Assembly (NCBI GenBank): GCA_963838795.1
Contig: CAWISL010000006.1
Span: 1-64,000 of the forward strand
Source: JAIBJN01 sp963838795
GTDB lineage: Bacteria; Actinomycetota; Thermoleophilia; Gaiellales; Gaiellaceae
Direction of reading: 5' to 3'
Length of the DNA stretch: 64,000 nucleotides
Below, one piece after another: positions 1-8,826 of the stretch (its first letter is position 1; each line of letters opens with the position of its first letter). Both the position numbers and the translations under genes were made by a program. Under the pieces are notes generated by a model that saw nothing but the letters and a program-made list of their open reading frames with translations, had not been told where the DNA came from and did no database searches.

Positions 1-1478
1 GACGACGACGGTGCCGTCGTCCTCGAGGGGATCGCGACAGCAGTCGCTCACGGCCTGGAGGATAGCCATGGCCGTAGCCGCAGCCGTCGGGCTTTCGAGG
101 GTGTCGAGAGCCCCGCGGATCCCGTCCAATCCAAATAGCCCGCCCATGTCGGTCTTCCGCTCGGTGATGCCGTCCGTGACGAGGATGAGCCGCTCGCCCG
201 TGGCCATTTGACGCTCCGCCAGCTGAAGGGTCGGCTGGTCTCCGCGGGTTCCCAGCGACGCGTGAATCGGGCCCTCGAGCGTGCTCAAATTGCCGTCAGT
301 GTCAACCGCCATTGCGTCTGTGTGTCCGCAATTGGCCCATGTGAAAGTACTGGTGGACGCATGCCAACGGGCCAGGATGGCCGTGACATGGAAGTCCGGG
401 TTTCCTAGCCCACGTACGGTCTCGTTCATCGCATGAAGCGCCTCGCCGAGGTCGTCGCCGCTTCGTCGGGCGGCGCGAAGGGCGCCAAGCACCGACGCGC
501 CGAGCCCAGCGACTGTCGGGCCCGTTCCGGCAGCCTCGGCGATCGCGAGCCAGGCCCCATCACGGTTTTCGACGAAGTCGAACCAGTCTCCACCGACTTC
601 GTAGGTCGGCAGGATCCCGCCTGCCAACTGCGCGCCGGCGATCCGCATGATCCGAGGTGGGAACAGGTCTGCTGGATCTCCGCGGCCGGGGTCGTCGGTT
701 TCCGCCGCCGTGCCGCCTCGATGAAGTCCGTGTAGTGGTTCGCGAGCTCGAGGGCGGCGGCGCCCTGCTTGGCGATGTCCTCCAGTTGCGCGACCGGCGT
801 GCCGATGCAGAGAAAGAGCGCCGTGACGCGGCCTCGCAGCCAAAGCGGCTCGGCGACGCAGCCGGGAAGTTGCTGCCGTAGCCTTGTCTCGTAGGCGGCG
901 AGCCCTTCGGGGACGATCTCTGGGCCGAGAGCCGGCGGCGCCTCCAGTTCTTCGGGGAAGTTGTCGGAGCCGGCGAGGCGCACGAGCTGCGATCCGTCGA
1001 TGTCGACGACATAGAGGGCGACGGCGACGCCCGCTGCCCGCCGGGCCTCGGCTACCAGCTGGTCGGGAACGAGATGGGGAGGCACCTCGTCGAGAACGTG
1101 TGTGACCTCGAGGGCAAGCGGGCCCTCGCGTCCTAGCCGCCCTGGTGCGCGAAACGGCAGCGTGGCAATCCGCCCACTCGGCGGGGTCGCCCGTTGCTGG
1201 AGAGCCCGCTCGAGCGCCTGGCGGCTCGAGAAATGCCGGTACAGGGTCGACCGGCCGACCCCCGCGGCCGCGGCGATCTCGATCATGCTGGTCCGCCGGT
1301 CGCCCGCGAGGGCGGCGGCCGCGTCCAGGATCCGCTCCCGACTGGCAACCGCATCCGCACGCGTGGGACCGCGGTCGCGCTCGACACTGTCCACCTCGTC
1401 CGGCGTGCCGGAAGGCTCACCCATCGCAGGGCTCAAAGTACCCGGTCCAGACCGGGGTCTGCCCTGGGAGCTGCCCAT
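1..1478 (-). pseudogene. TetR-GAF-SpoIIE (PP2C-type) phosphatase regulator, frameshifted and cut by the window edge
   Basis: The N-terminus has a TetR-like helix-turn-helix (about residues 38-90, ending GVGRSTLYRHF), followed by a GAF-like sensor region (about 120-262). A PP2C/SpoIIE serine phosphatase normally follows. Its start is visible as AEIQQ, but the frame then changes by one base near 667-674. In the other frame translation resumes as DLFPPRI, then VGGDWFDF and VTDGITERK, typical SpoIIE phosphatase motifs, and runs open to base 1. The single open frame instead ends at 426 with a nonsense tail. One missing G would restore AEIQQDLFPPR. The protein would sense a signal and act on an anti-sigma antagonist; a STAS protein lies at 13116-13484. 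A sequencing or assembly indel is possible. Confidence 0.75.
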
Positions 1479-1598
1479 TTTGGGCTTTCATTGTCCCACA
1501 TTGGTTCGAGGATAGAGGTTTATGTTCCTCTTGCTTGGGCAGAGTGTCCTATGTGCCCGGTTTGTCGGGACACGTCAAATAGCAGGAAGGGGTCATAA

Positions 1599-1928
1599 AT
1601 GGCAACGACGGATGTAACGAACAGAGGGGTCGGCGAGCGCCACGACACCGCCCCGAGGCCGCGCACGGTCGCTCGTTTCTACAACGAGACCAAGGCGGCG
1701 ATCAAGAGCACGGAGTTCTACGCCTATCTGGTCACGTTCGCGGGGATCTTGATCGCAGCTCAGGTCATCAGCGACGACAGCGGCACGGGCGCCAGCGGCG
1801 ACGCCTTCGACGCCAACCGCGCTTGGCTCTACCTGACGACCCTGACGGTCGGCTACATGATCAGCCGCGGTCTCGCCAAGGCAGGTAGCGCACATCGCGA
1901 CCAGGACGTCAGTCGCCACTCCGACTGA
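1599..1928 (+). CDS. small membrane protein, function unknown
   Basis: A 109-residue protein with a polar N-terminal arm, a hydrophobic segment around residues 42-56 (YLVTFAGILIAAQV) and a second around 75-91 (AWLYLTTLTVGYMISRG). The start is an ATG with a strong ribosome binding site (AGGAAGGGG) eight bases upstream. The gene is divergent from the TetR-SpoIIE gene and opens an envelope and stress cluster. I recognise no named family; similar two-helix proteins occur beside stress genes in actinobacteria. Confidence 0.7.
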   Translation: MATTDVTNRGVGERHDTAPRPRTVARFYNETKAAIKSTEFYAYLVTFAGILIAAQVISDDSGTGASGDAFDANRAWLYLTTLTVGYMISRGLAKAGSAHRDQDVSRHSD

Positions 1929-2003
1929 CGCGGGTCGAGCAATGCAGCCCCGAAGGCCTTGGCGGCCCGGGACTGGGCAATTCCAACCGATGAGAGGAGC
2001 ACC

Positions 2004-2522
2004 ATGAATCAATTCGAAGACGGCGGCAACTCTGTGGCCGAGCAGGCAAGAGGCCTCAAAGAGGAGGCCAAAGACCGCGCGTCGGGCACTGTCAAGGAGC
2101 AGATGGACACCCGTTCCACACAGGCGGGGGAGCAGATGCAGAAGGTTGCCGGGGCGATGCGCCAGTCGAGCAATCAGCTTCGGGAGCAGGCGGGAGAGAC
2201 CCCTGCGAAAGTGAACGACGCGGTCGCCGAGAAGGTCGAGCAGCTTTCCACCTATCTCACGAACGCGAATGCGGACACGATGCTCTCCGATCTGGAGAAC
2301 GTCGCACGGCGGCGGCCGTGGCTGGTGGCCGGGGCTGCGACCGTGGTGGGGTTCGCTTTTTCCCGCTTCCTGAAGGCGTCGGGCCGCACTCGCTACGAGC
2401 AGGCGTCTGGCTCCTCACAGCAGCGCCGCGAGCTGCCTTCCACTCCTCCGTCGTCCTCTCAGTCCCCCGCTCGCGCCGCCGAAGCGAGAGCGATCGCTGC
2501 GCCAGTTCCGAGCGCACGGTAG
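2004..2522 (+). CDS. ElaB/YqjD-like membrane-anchored helical protein
   Basis: A 172-residue protein. Residues about 5-90 are a charged amphipathic helix rich in Glu, Gln and Ala. A short hydrophobic segment follows (RRRPWLVAGAATVVGFAFSR, about 105-125), then a low-complexity Ser/Pro tail. The layout resembles ElaB/YqjD/DUF883 proteins, which sit at the inner membrane under stress. I chose the ATG at 2004 because GAGAGGAG lies just upstream; a longer frame from 1959 lacks a site. It is followed nine bases later by the Holin-X gene, so the two are probably co-transcribed. Confidence 0.65.
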   Translation: MNQFEDGGNSVAEQARGLKEEAKDRASGTVKEQMDTRSTQAGEQMQKVAGAMRQSSNQLREQAGETPAKVNDAVAEKVEQLSTYLTNANADTMLSDLENVARRRPWLVAGAATVVGFAFSRFLKASGRTRYEQASGSSQQRRELPSTPPSSSQSPARAAEARAIAAPVPSAR

Positions 2523-2531
2523 GTCGGCGGC

Positions 2532-3140
2532 ATGCAGAACCGAAGCGAGCCACCGCAGGCAGCGGATCACAGTACGCCCGAGCTCGTCAAACAGCTCGCC
2601 GACGACTCGGCGACGCTCGTGCGCCAGGAAATCGAGCTGGCCAAGTCCGAGATGAGCGAGAAGATCGATGAGCTGAAAGCGGAGATCCGTTGGTCGCTCG
2701 AAGAGGGGCGGGCGGTCACATCCGAGAACCTCAATGCAGTCAAGGGCGAGGCGAGCATCAAGGCGAAAATCATGGGCGCCGCCGCAGGACTCTACGGTGC
2801 GGGTGGTGCGATCGCATTGCTCGGCCTCGGTGCCCTGACCGGCGCGTTGATCCTCGCACTCGACGGCGTCATGCCGAACTGGGCAGCGGCCCTGCTCGTC
2901 GGAGCCGTCTACCTCCTGATCGCGTACCTCCTGTACCGGTCGGGCAAGGGCCGGATGAGCAAAGCAACGCCGTTTCTCTCACCGAGCACGATTGACCGCG
3001 TCAAGTCGAGCTACGGAGAGCTGGCCGAACGGCGCAAGGCACGCGTCGTCGAGGCTCTACCGGTTCCAGAACAGACCATCGAAACGCTGAAGGAGGACAA
3101 GGAATGGCTCAAGAACCCGACGCTATCCGGGAGGAGATAG
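2532..3140 (+). CDS. Holin-X family (phage_holin_3_6-like) membrane protein
   Basis: A 202-residue protein. The N-terminus has the usual family start (ELVKQLADDSATLVRQEIE), followed by a coiled region. Two transmembrane helices lie at about 83-107 and 112-136, separated by a short turn (DGVMPNW). Despite the family name, these proteins are chromosomal envelope proteins in actinobacteria and are not known to lyse cells. The 3' end overlaps the DUF3618 gene by 37 bases, which suggests coupled expression. Confidence 0.8.
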   Translation: MQNRSEPPQAADHSTPELVKQLADDSATLVRQEIELAKSEMSEKIDELKAEIRWSLEEGRAVTSENLNAVKGEASIKAKIMGAAAGLYGAGGAIALLGLGALTGALILALDGVMPNWAAALLVGAVYLLIAYLLYRSGKGRMSKATPFLSPSTIDRVKSSYGELAERRKARVVEALPVPEQTIETLKEDKEWLKNPTLSGRR

Positions 3141-3607
3141 AGGACACCCGCGAGCGCATGAGCGAGACGGTGGACGCCCTCAGTTACAAGGGGGACGTCA
3201 AAAGCCGGATGAAGAACGCTGTCTCGTCGCAGAAGGACAAGCTGATGGGAACCGTTTCGGACAACACCCCGGATCCAGATCAGGTGAAGGAAAAGGCGAA
3301 GCAGGGAGTTGGGATCGCAAAGGAGAACCCGGTCGCACTTGCCGTCGGTGGCCTCGCGCTCGGCTTCCTCGGTGGTCTACTTGCACCCTCCACGCGCATG
3401 GAGGACGAGAAGATCGGTGACGTTTCCGACAAGGTGACCGACACGATCAAGGAGACGGGTCAGGAGGCGATGGAGCGCGGCAAGTCGGTCGCCCAGGAGG
3501 CGGTAGGAGCCGCCGAAGAGTCCGGCAAGCAGGAGGCTCAGAAGCTGGGCGAGGGTCTGAAAGAGCGCGTCCAGGAGACTCAGGCCGAAACCGTGCCCCA
3601 GCCGTAA
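3104..3607 (+). CDS. DUF3618 protein
   Basis: A 167-residue protein. It opens with the typical DUF3618 signature (IREEIEDTRERMSETVDAL, residues 8-26). A glycine-rich membrane segment lies at about 77-95 (ENPVALAVGGLALGFLGG), and the tail is a charged, repetitive helix resembling a LEA-like stress protein. It overlaps the Holin-X gene. DUF3618, Holin-X and ElaB-like genes recur together in actinobacteria, and their joint role in the envelope is inferred. A hairpin at 3619-3648 probably ends the transcript. Confidence 0.8.
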   Translation: MAQEPDAIREEIEDTRERMSETVDALSYKGDVKSRMKNAVSSQKDKLMGTVSDNTPDPDQVKEKAKQGVGIAKENPVALAVGGLALGFLGGLLAPSTRMEDEKIGDVSDKVTDTIKETGQEAMERGKSVAQEAVGAAEESGKQEAQKLGEGLKERVQETQAETVPQP

Positions 3608-3618
3608 GCCCACAGAGC

Positions 3619-3648
3619 GCGCGAGAACGCGCACAAAGGATCTCGCGC
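3619..3648 (+). terminator. hairpin terminator after the DUF3618 gene
   Basis: GCGCGAGA pairs with TCTCGCGC across a 14-base loop, starting 11 bases after the DUF3618 stop codon. There is no clear T-run. Nothing else is evident in 3649-3876. Confidence 0.5.
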
Positions 3649-3876
3649 TCTCTGGAGCGGTGGAGGGGCCGGTGACTACCCGGTCCCTCCAGCTCCTACT
3701 CCTGCCGGAAACCCATGCAGCGTTTCAACCTTGTTCACGACTGAAGCGACCATTCTCGGACTGGCTATCGGCGTTCGCGCGCCGGCTGTTCCTGTTCGAA
3801 ACCGCCCCGTTCCAAGCTCTGTTCCGGACCTGGAGCGGAATACCGACCGACGACAATCCACTTCACTGGAGGTCCG

Positions 3877-4923
3877 ATGATCCTGCGTCTTGACCGTATC
3901 GCCACCGAACTGCCTCCGCCCTCCGACCCTGATCCTGCCGCCGCCGCCGCGGTCCAGGAACTCATGGGCGGACGCTTCGGCGAGATGTCCACGTTTATGA
4001 ACTACACGTTCCAGTCGTTCAATTTCCGCAACCGGCAAGGCGCGAGGCCGTTCTACGACCTGATCGCCAACATCGCCGGCGAGGAGTTCGGCCACATCGA
4101 GCTCGTCGCGGCGACGATCAACACGATGCTCACGGGTGCCACCCCGACGAACAACGGCAAGGCGCCGAGCGACTCGCTCGCCGAGCTGAAAGGGATCGGC
4201 AACCCCCATCATTTCCTCGCCGGCGGGCAGGGTGCGCTTCCGCAGAACTCGCAGGGACGCCCCTGGAACGGTGACTACATCTTCTCCTCCGGCGACCTCG
4301 TCGAGGATCTGACGCACAACTTCTTCCTCGAGACCGGCGCGCGCAACAACAAGCTGAAGGTCTACGAGATGGTCGACCATCCTGCCGCCCGTGCTTTGAC
4401 CGGCTACCTGCTCGTGCGCGGCGGCGTCCATCAGGTCGCTTACGCGCGCGCGCTCGAGAACCTCACCGGGGCGGACATGATGAAGCTCTTCCCGTCGCCT
4501 CGTATCCCGACGGACAAGATTCCCGAGTGCAGGCCGCACATCAAGCGCGGTGACCATCTGCGCCTGTATCGCTTCTCGCCCGAGGACTACCAGGAGCTCG
4601 CCGCCGTCTTCAACGGCTCGCATCCCGAAACGGGCGAGGATCTGACAGTGATCGACGAGGCACCCGAGGGCGCGCTTCCCCACGACCTGCCTTCCCAGCC
4701 GGCGGTCTTCTCTCCCGACTACGCCCCCGAGGAGATCGCCGAGATCGCCCGGAAGCTTCGTGAAGCGGCAGGACTGCCCAAGGAGCCTACGGGTGCTGTT
4801 GCGAACGACAGGGCCCAGACGCGCCGCGCCACCTCGGCGTCCCGCAGGCGCACCACCAAGGCGTCGAGCTCGAGGTCGCAAACGAAGGGAACGACCAAGC
4901 CCAAGGCAAGGGCGGGTAAGTGA
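3877..4923 (+). CDS. manganese catalase
   Basis: The enzyme disproportionates hydrogen peroxide at a di-manganese centre in a four-helix bundle. Candidate metal ligands are visible: Glu36 (RFGEMSTFMNY), Glu70 and His73 (AGEEFGHIE), a later Glu (SGDLVEDLTHNFFLE) and a His in GGVHQVAYARAL. The order and spacing match the known family. At 348 residues it is longer than the usual ~300, because of a Lys/Ser/Arg-rich tail (about 305-348) that could bind nucleic acid or the envelope; that role is inference. The stop overlaps the next start by four bases. Confidence 0.93.
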   Translation: MILRLDRIATELPPPSDPDPAAAAAVQELMGGRFGEMSTFMNYTFQSFNFRNRQGARPFYDLIANIAGEEFGHIELVAATINTMLTGATPTNNGKAPSDSLAELKGIGNPHHFLAGGQGALPQNSQGRPWNGDYIFSSGDLVEDLTHNFFLETGARNNKLKVYEMVDHPAARALTGYLLVRGGVHQVAYARALENLTGADMMKLFPSPRIPTDKIPECRPHIKRGDHLRLYRFSPEDYQELAAVFNGSHPETGEDLTVIDEAPEGALPHDLPSQPAVFSPDYAPEEIAEIARKLREAAGLPKEPTGAVANDRAQTRRATSASRRRTTKASSSRSQTKGTTKPKARAGK

Positions 4924-5507
4924 CGCCCGTGCAGCAGCAGGCCGAGTGGACCTACGAGGTGCCCAAAGCGGGAGCGGGTTCGGCTGGGCTCGAGGAGTAT
5001 CAGGTCGAGACGAGCTCAGGCGAACACACGGGGAAGGTGATGACGGTGCTCAGGAAGGAAGAGAGCATCTACCTCGCCGTCGAGACTGGGACCCCTCCAA
5101 TCAAGCGCGATCTTCGAGCCATTCCCTGGGGCAACGTTGCGGAGGTTGATCACGCTGCTCTGACCATCCGGCTTCGACCATCGGTCGACGTCGATCAGGC
5201 TCTGAGGCTCGACCCTGGCAAGGCGGTGGAGGATGGGCTGGCGGATGCGACCCTCGCCGAGCCTCCGGAGGAAGGTCCAGGGCCCTTCGATCCTGACGCA
5301 TCCGGGCCGGTGGATCGCACTCTGCCCTATGCAGCGACCTTTGCTCTAGCGGCCTTCGGTCTGCTCGCACTCTTGGCTATCGTCGCGCTCGCCTCAGCCG
5401 TCGACGCCGGCTGGATCTGGGTGCTGCTTGCAGTTCCCGCCGCGCTCCTGTTGGGAGCCCTTGTGAGTGGTTACAAGCTTTTCCGGCGACCGTTCGAAAG
5501 CAGCTGA
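4920..5507 (+). CDS. PRC-barrel-like domain protein with two C-terminal membrane helices
   Basis: A 195-residue protein. Residues about 25-90 form a small beta-rich region of PRC-barrel type (GEHTGKVMTVL, LRAIPWGNVAEVD). An acidic linker follows, then two membrane helices (about 135-160 and 164-187). The start is GTG, overlapping the catalase stop as GTGA, so translation is probably coupled to catalase. The role is unknown; a membrane-bound partner of the catalase is only suggested by position. Confidence 0.6.
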   Translation: MTPVQQQAEWTYEVPKAGAGSAGLEEYQVETSSGEHTGKVMTVLRKEESIYLAVETGTPPIKRDLRAIPWGNVAEVDHAALTIRLRPSVDVDQALRLDPGKAVEDGLADATLAEPPEEGPGPFDPDASGPVDRTLPYAATFALAAFGLLALLAIVALASAVDAGWIWVLLAVPAALLLGALVSGYKLFRRPFESS

Positions 5508-5553
5508 ACCTCTGTCGATGCTGAGCGGAGACCACGCTTCGGGAGGCCGTCGG

Positions 5554-5649
5554 GTGCGCATCTACGGATGCTCACGCTGCCTCGGTCTTTCTCTGTTCGT
5601 CTCGTTGGTTCTAACGATCCTTGTCAACGTCCTGATCCGCCTGTTCTAG
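5554..5649 (+). CDS. 31-residue single-helix membrane protein
   Basis: A very short reading frame from GTG at 5554, with GGGAGG eight bases upstream. It encodes a basic N-terminus (RIYGCSRC) and one hydrophobic helix ending NVLIRLF. The site supports this start over the ATG at 5518. Compact arginine-and-cysteine-led mini-proteins of this type occur in actinobacteria. Function unknown. Confidence 0.5.
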   Translation: MRIYGCSRCLGLSLFVSLVLTILVNVLIRLF

Positions 5650-5670
5650 GGACGAGCGACAAGACCCTGT

Positions 5671-6990
5671 ATGCGGCGCACGAAGCTTCTCATCCACCTC
5701 AAGTCGAGCCTGTGGTTCGTGCCTGTGCTTTGCGTGCTGGCCGGGGCGGCTCTCTCGTTCGGGACGATCGCTCTCGACCGCTACTTCGGTTACGAGGCGC
5801 TTCCGACCCGCCTTGTCGGCGGCCCAGATGCTGCGGCATACATCCTTTCGACCGTGGCCGCTTCGATGGTGAGCCTGACTGCGCTGGTTCTCACGATCAC
5901 GATGGTGGTCGTCCAGCTCGCGATGGGTCAGTTTTCTCCCCGCATCGTGCAGCGCATCCTGCGGGACAAGCCGAGCCAGCTCGCGATCGGCCTTTTCGTC
6001 GCGACGTTCGTCCACGCCATCCTCGCGCTCCGCGAGGTGACCATCAACGGAGACGGCACGGGCAACGTGCCAGGCATCGCGGTCGTAACGGCGTTCGTAC
6101 TCGTCCTCCTGAGCATCGCAGTTCTCGTCGTGTATGTGCACCACATCGGACAGGCACTCCGCGTCTCGGCGCTCATCGAGCTCGTCGGCGACGAGACGCG
6201 CACGCTTCTCGACAAGAGGTATCCGGACAAGGGGCAGGCTCTCGACCATCAGCAGGACTCTCTTCCTGTCGTGAGCGCGAGGGAGTCGGGCGTGGTCACG
6301 GGGATCGGCTACGAGCAGCTCGTCGAGGAAGGACGACGTGCGGACTGCCGGCTGGAGCTTGTCCCGGCCCTCGGCGAGTTCGTTCCCGCGGGCGGCCCCC
6401 TTTTCCGTGTGCACGGGGAGTCCACTGCTGTGGACGGGGATCGATTGCACGAAGCTCTGATCCTCAGCTTGGAGCCGACGCTCGATGAGGACGTCGCCTA
6501 CGGCGTTCGACTCCTCGTCGACATCGCGGAGCGCTCGCTCGCTGACTCGCCTTTTCAAGACCCCACCACCGCTGTGCAAGCGATCGACCGACTGCACGAC
6601 ATCCTGAGGCAGCTCGCCCGCAGGCCCTTTCCTGACGGTCGGCATCTCGACGAGGCGGGACAGGTCAGACTCACCATGCGAACCATGAGCTGGGAGGCAT
6701 ACGTCCATCTCGCCTTCGACGAGATCCGCTTAGCGGGGGCGGGCTCGCCTCAGGTGACGCGTCGGCTGAAGGCGGCTCTCACTGATCTCAGGTCGATCGC
6801 GCCTCCCGAGCGAGTCGGGATCATCGACCTCCAGCTCGACCTACTCTCGACTACCACGGAGGCGTCCCTCAGCGACGAGCGAGACGTTGAGCTCGCCCTT
6901 CACGAAGATCGAGAAGGAATTGGCGCCGCGGCCAACTCGATCGACGGCACGACGCTCTCGTCACCTGAGAATCGTCCCCGCCGCGGGTAA
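5671..6990 (+). CDS. DUF2254 family membrane protein
   Basis: A 439-residue protein. The N-terminal third has four membrane helices (about 11-36, 57-85, 107-127 and 136-160), with the family's typical DRYFGYEALP and VVQLAMGQFSPRI stretches. A large soluble region follows. The family is of unknown function, possibly a channel or sensor. It lies 21 bases after the mini-protein and probably ends the catalase transcript. Confidence 0.85.
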   Translation: MRRTKLLIHLKSSLWFVPVLCVLAGAALSFGTIALDRYFGYEALPTRLVGGPDAAAYILSTVAASMVSLTALVLTITMVVVQLAMGQFSPRIVQRILRDKPSQLAIGLFVATFVHAILALREVTINGDGTGNVPGIAVVTAFVLVLLSIAVLVVYVHHIGQALRVSALIELVGDETRTLLDKRYPDKGQALDHQQDSLPVVSARESGVVTGIGYEQLVEEGRRADCRLELVPALGEFVPAGGPLFRVHGESTAVDGDRLHEALILSLEPTLDEDVAYGVRLLVDIAERSLADSPFQDPTTAVQAIDRLHDILRQLARRPFPDGRHLDEAGQVRLTMRTMSWEAYVHLAFDEIRLAGAGSPQVTRRLKAALTDLRSIAPPERVGIIDLQLDLLSTTTEASLSDERDVELALHEDREGIGAAANSIDGTTLSSPENRPRRG

Positions 6991-7002
6991 CTAACGTGCG
7001 AC

Positions 7003-7515
7003 CTAGGCCGAAGCCCGGGCTCTCCGCTTAGTCGGCGGGTGTAGGAACGCCGTGCGGGCGGCGTCGAGCCGAAGAGCTTCGACCCTCGAGAGTTGGTCGT
7101 CAGCCCGCTCGGCGAGCCGCCAGAAGTCATGGCGGCCAATGCGGTCCTCACTTGAAGCCACATCATCGAGGGCCTGCCACATCGCCCTCTTTCCCGCGAT
7201 GCCGATCACCAGGCTCTCGAGCTCCACGACGCGCGCGAGTGGTGTGTACTCGAGGAGGCCGCCGTTCGGCTTCAGCCGTCGAATCTTCTCCAGTGTCCAC
7301 CCGGCCGCCACTTTGGTGCGAGAGACGTCGGCCCCCACGTCATGCATGATCCGTCGCAGGGTCCGTCGATCCTCCGCGATCTCGACGGTGAGCTCGGCCA
7401 AGGGCTCGGCGAATTCTGTGCCTTCGTTGTTCCGATGACAGCGCTCAACGAGCTCGAGGCCGAACGTCGCTCCCGCGAGATGATCCTGCAGGTAGATGTG
7501 AAGTGCGGCGGCCAC
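7003..7515 (-). CDS. helical protein of unknown function
   Basis: A 170-residue protein predicted to be almost all helix, in the style of a four-helix bundle. It starts AAALHIYLQDHLAGATFG, a pattern I associate with uncharacterised actinobacterial proteins. The start chosen is GTG at 7515; the frame is open further upstream, so the start is uncertain. It faces the DUF2254 gene tail to tail with a 12-base gap. Confidence 0.55.
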   Translation of the reverse strand: MAAALHIYLQDHLAGATFGLELVERCHRNNEGTEFAEPLAELTVEIAEDRRTLRRIMHDVGADVSRTKVAAGWTLEKIRRLKPNGGLLEYTPLARVVELESLVIGIAGKRAMWQALDDVASSEDRIGRHDFWRLAERADDQLSRVEALRLDAARTAFLHPPTKRRARASA

Positions 7516-7587
7516 GAGGTGGTCGTATCCTGTCGTGGCGGCACGGAAACGTCTGCGCGCGTCCGCCCCTAGGAGCCGGCCGCCGGC

Positions 7588-7821
7588 TCAGTGAGCTCTT
7601 GACGCGCGAGACCCTGTTGTGGCGGGGCCCTGGAGAAGCTCGCCCACCGCGGTGAAGCGCGAGCCGTTGCAGGGGCATTCCCATTCCTTGTCCGCCTCGC
7701 TCCAGGCGACGAGGCAGCCGAGGTGCGTGCAGCGGGCTAAGAGGACGTGCTTCCTCGGGCACGCCGGGTACGTCGATTCGAACGTCGGGCCCGCGGCGAG
7801 GTCAGCCTCGTTGAGCTCGAG
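7588..7821 (-). pseudogene. Rieske [2Fe-2S] domain remnant, tail of an FAD oxidoreductase
   Basis: About 77 codons match the C-terminal Rieske module of oxidoreductases of the FAD-dependent amino-acid oxidase type. The first motif is intact (CTHLGC) but the second reads CPCNGSRF, so the histidine ligand of CPCHGS has become Asn. There is no FAD part upstream: the reading runs straight into the csbD terminator and gene. Deletion and ligand loss together indicate a relic. The frame extends upstream only as an antisense shadow of csbD. Confidence 0.7.
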
Positions 7822-7845
7822 GGGGCGCTCTGCGAGCGCCCCCTC
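7819..7845 (-). terminator. csbD terminator hairpin
   Basis: Twelve perfectly paired bases (left arm GAGGGGGCGCTC) with a three-base loop lie 21 bases after the csbD stop. There is no T-tract, which is common in high-GC genomes. Confidence 0.65.
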
Positions 7846-7865
7846 TGGTGCCGTGCTGCGGCGAC

Positions 7866-8039
7866 TCAGATTCGCTCGCGGAGCTCGTCCTTTGCATCCT
7901 CGAGGCGCTCCTTGGCCTCGCCGACCTTCTGCTGTGCCTGTCCCTCTTTCTCGCGCAGTTCGTCGTCGGTGAGCTTGCCCTCGCCTTCCTTGAGCTTGCC
8001 TTCGACCTTGTCCCGCATGCCTTCGGTCTTGTCGCCCAT
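7866..8039 (-). CDS. csbD: CsbD-like stress protein
   Basis: A 57-residue, highly charged helical protein: MGDKTEGMRDKVEGKLKEG, then DDELREKEGQAQQKVGEAK. This is the CsbD fold pattern of general-stress proteins, usually controlled by alternative sigma factors. A good ribosome site (AAAGGGG) lies upstream of the ATG, and a strong terminator follows. It is divergent from the DUF4235 gene. The molecular function of CsbD is unknown. Confidence 0.85.
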   Translation of the reverse strand: MGDKTEGMRDKVEGKLKEGEGKLTDDELREKEGQAQQKVGEAKERLEDAKDELRERI

Positions 8040-8149
8040 GGTTGACCCCTTTCAATCCGCTGGTCGGACCTGCTAGGTATCCCGTCCTGATCGGTCGGAA
8101 ACCTGACGGGCGCGTTTGGTGCCGGCCCGCGCGGGTACCGGAGTTACGC

Positions 8150-8416
8150 ATGGGATCGAAGCTTGTCTACCGGCCGTTTGGACTGCTGCTCAGCGTCACC
8201 AGCGGGCTGCTCGCAGGCGCGCTCTTCAAGCAAGTGTGGAAGCGGGTCTCGGACAAGGAGGGCCCGCCGAAGGCAAACGAGAGCGAGTACGGCTGGAAAG
8301 AGCTCCTGGCGGGCGCAGCCATCCAGGGCGCGGTCTTCGGCCTCGTCAAGGCGGCGATCGACCGAAGCGGGGCGCGGGCCTTCGAGAAGGTCACGGGCTC
8401 CTGGCCGGGGGACTAG
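8150..8416 (+). CDS. DUF4235 membrane protein
   Basis: An 88-residue protein with two membrane segments: LLLSVTSGLLAGALF near residues 10-26, and GWKELLAGAAIQGAVFGLVK near 48-68. The intervening FKQVWKRVSDKEGPP is the family's usual loop. Function unknown; these genes are common beside stress genes in actinobacteria. A hairpin follows at 8469-8498. Confidence 0.85.
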   Translation: MGSKLVYRPFGLLLSVTSGLLAGALFKQVWKRVSDKEGPPKANESEYGWKELLAGAAIQGAVFGLVKAAIDRSGARAFEKVTGSWPGD

Positions 8417-8468
8417 CCGAGCCTTCCGAGCCCGATCCGGTCGCCTTGTGCACGCGGCCGAGTCATCG

Positions 8469-8498
8469 GGAAGCCCGGAGGCGCGTGTTCGGGCTTCC
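8469..8498 (+). terminator. hairpin after the DUF4235 gene
   Basis: GGAAGCCCG pairs with CGGGCTTCC across a 12-base loop, 52 bases after the DUF4235 stop. Confidence 0.55.
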
Positions 8499-8678
8499 TA
8501 GACGACGTCATGGGCCTGCCGTGTGAACGCCCGGCCAGCGCGTACATGCCCGCTCCTGCTGTCGGGAGCAGAAGCCAGCGTGCGCGTGGCATCGTTCGCC
8601 GTCCCTCCTTGCCCTGCGCCGCATCGGCAACGTTTCCCAGCCGCTCGCCGACCTCGATGATCTGTTCCGAGAGTCTCT

Positions 8679-8810
8679 GTGATGCTCTTGTCCCAGTCGA
8701 CGGCGGCGGTGCTCGAAGACGACCCGATCGAGGGGATGGATGTTTGTGAGCTCGGCTCGCACCAGCTCAAGGACTTCGAACAGCCCGAGCGGATCTCATT
8801 AATCAGCCCG
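8679..8810 (+). pseudogene. remnant of a class III adenylate/guanylate cyclase-type regulator
   Basis: One short stretch (LLSQSTAAVLEDDPIEGMDV, then ELGSHQLKDFEQPERI) matches the tail of the cyclase domain of cyclase-ATPase/TPR regulators, where the sequence normally reads VLLSQ...LRDLGEHRLKDLERPE. No cyclase core precedes it and no ATPase follows. The rest of 8499-8826 holds nothing I can support. Confidence 0.6.
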
Positions 8811-8826
8811 TCGGCCGTTGGTGGGG

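Noticed and set aside
7822..8151. Extension of the Rieske frame upstream
   Set aside because: It reads csbD in the wrong frame; the csbD reading has the ribosome site and family match.
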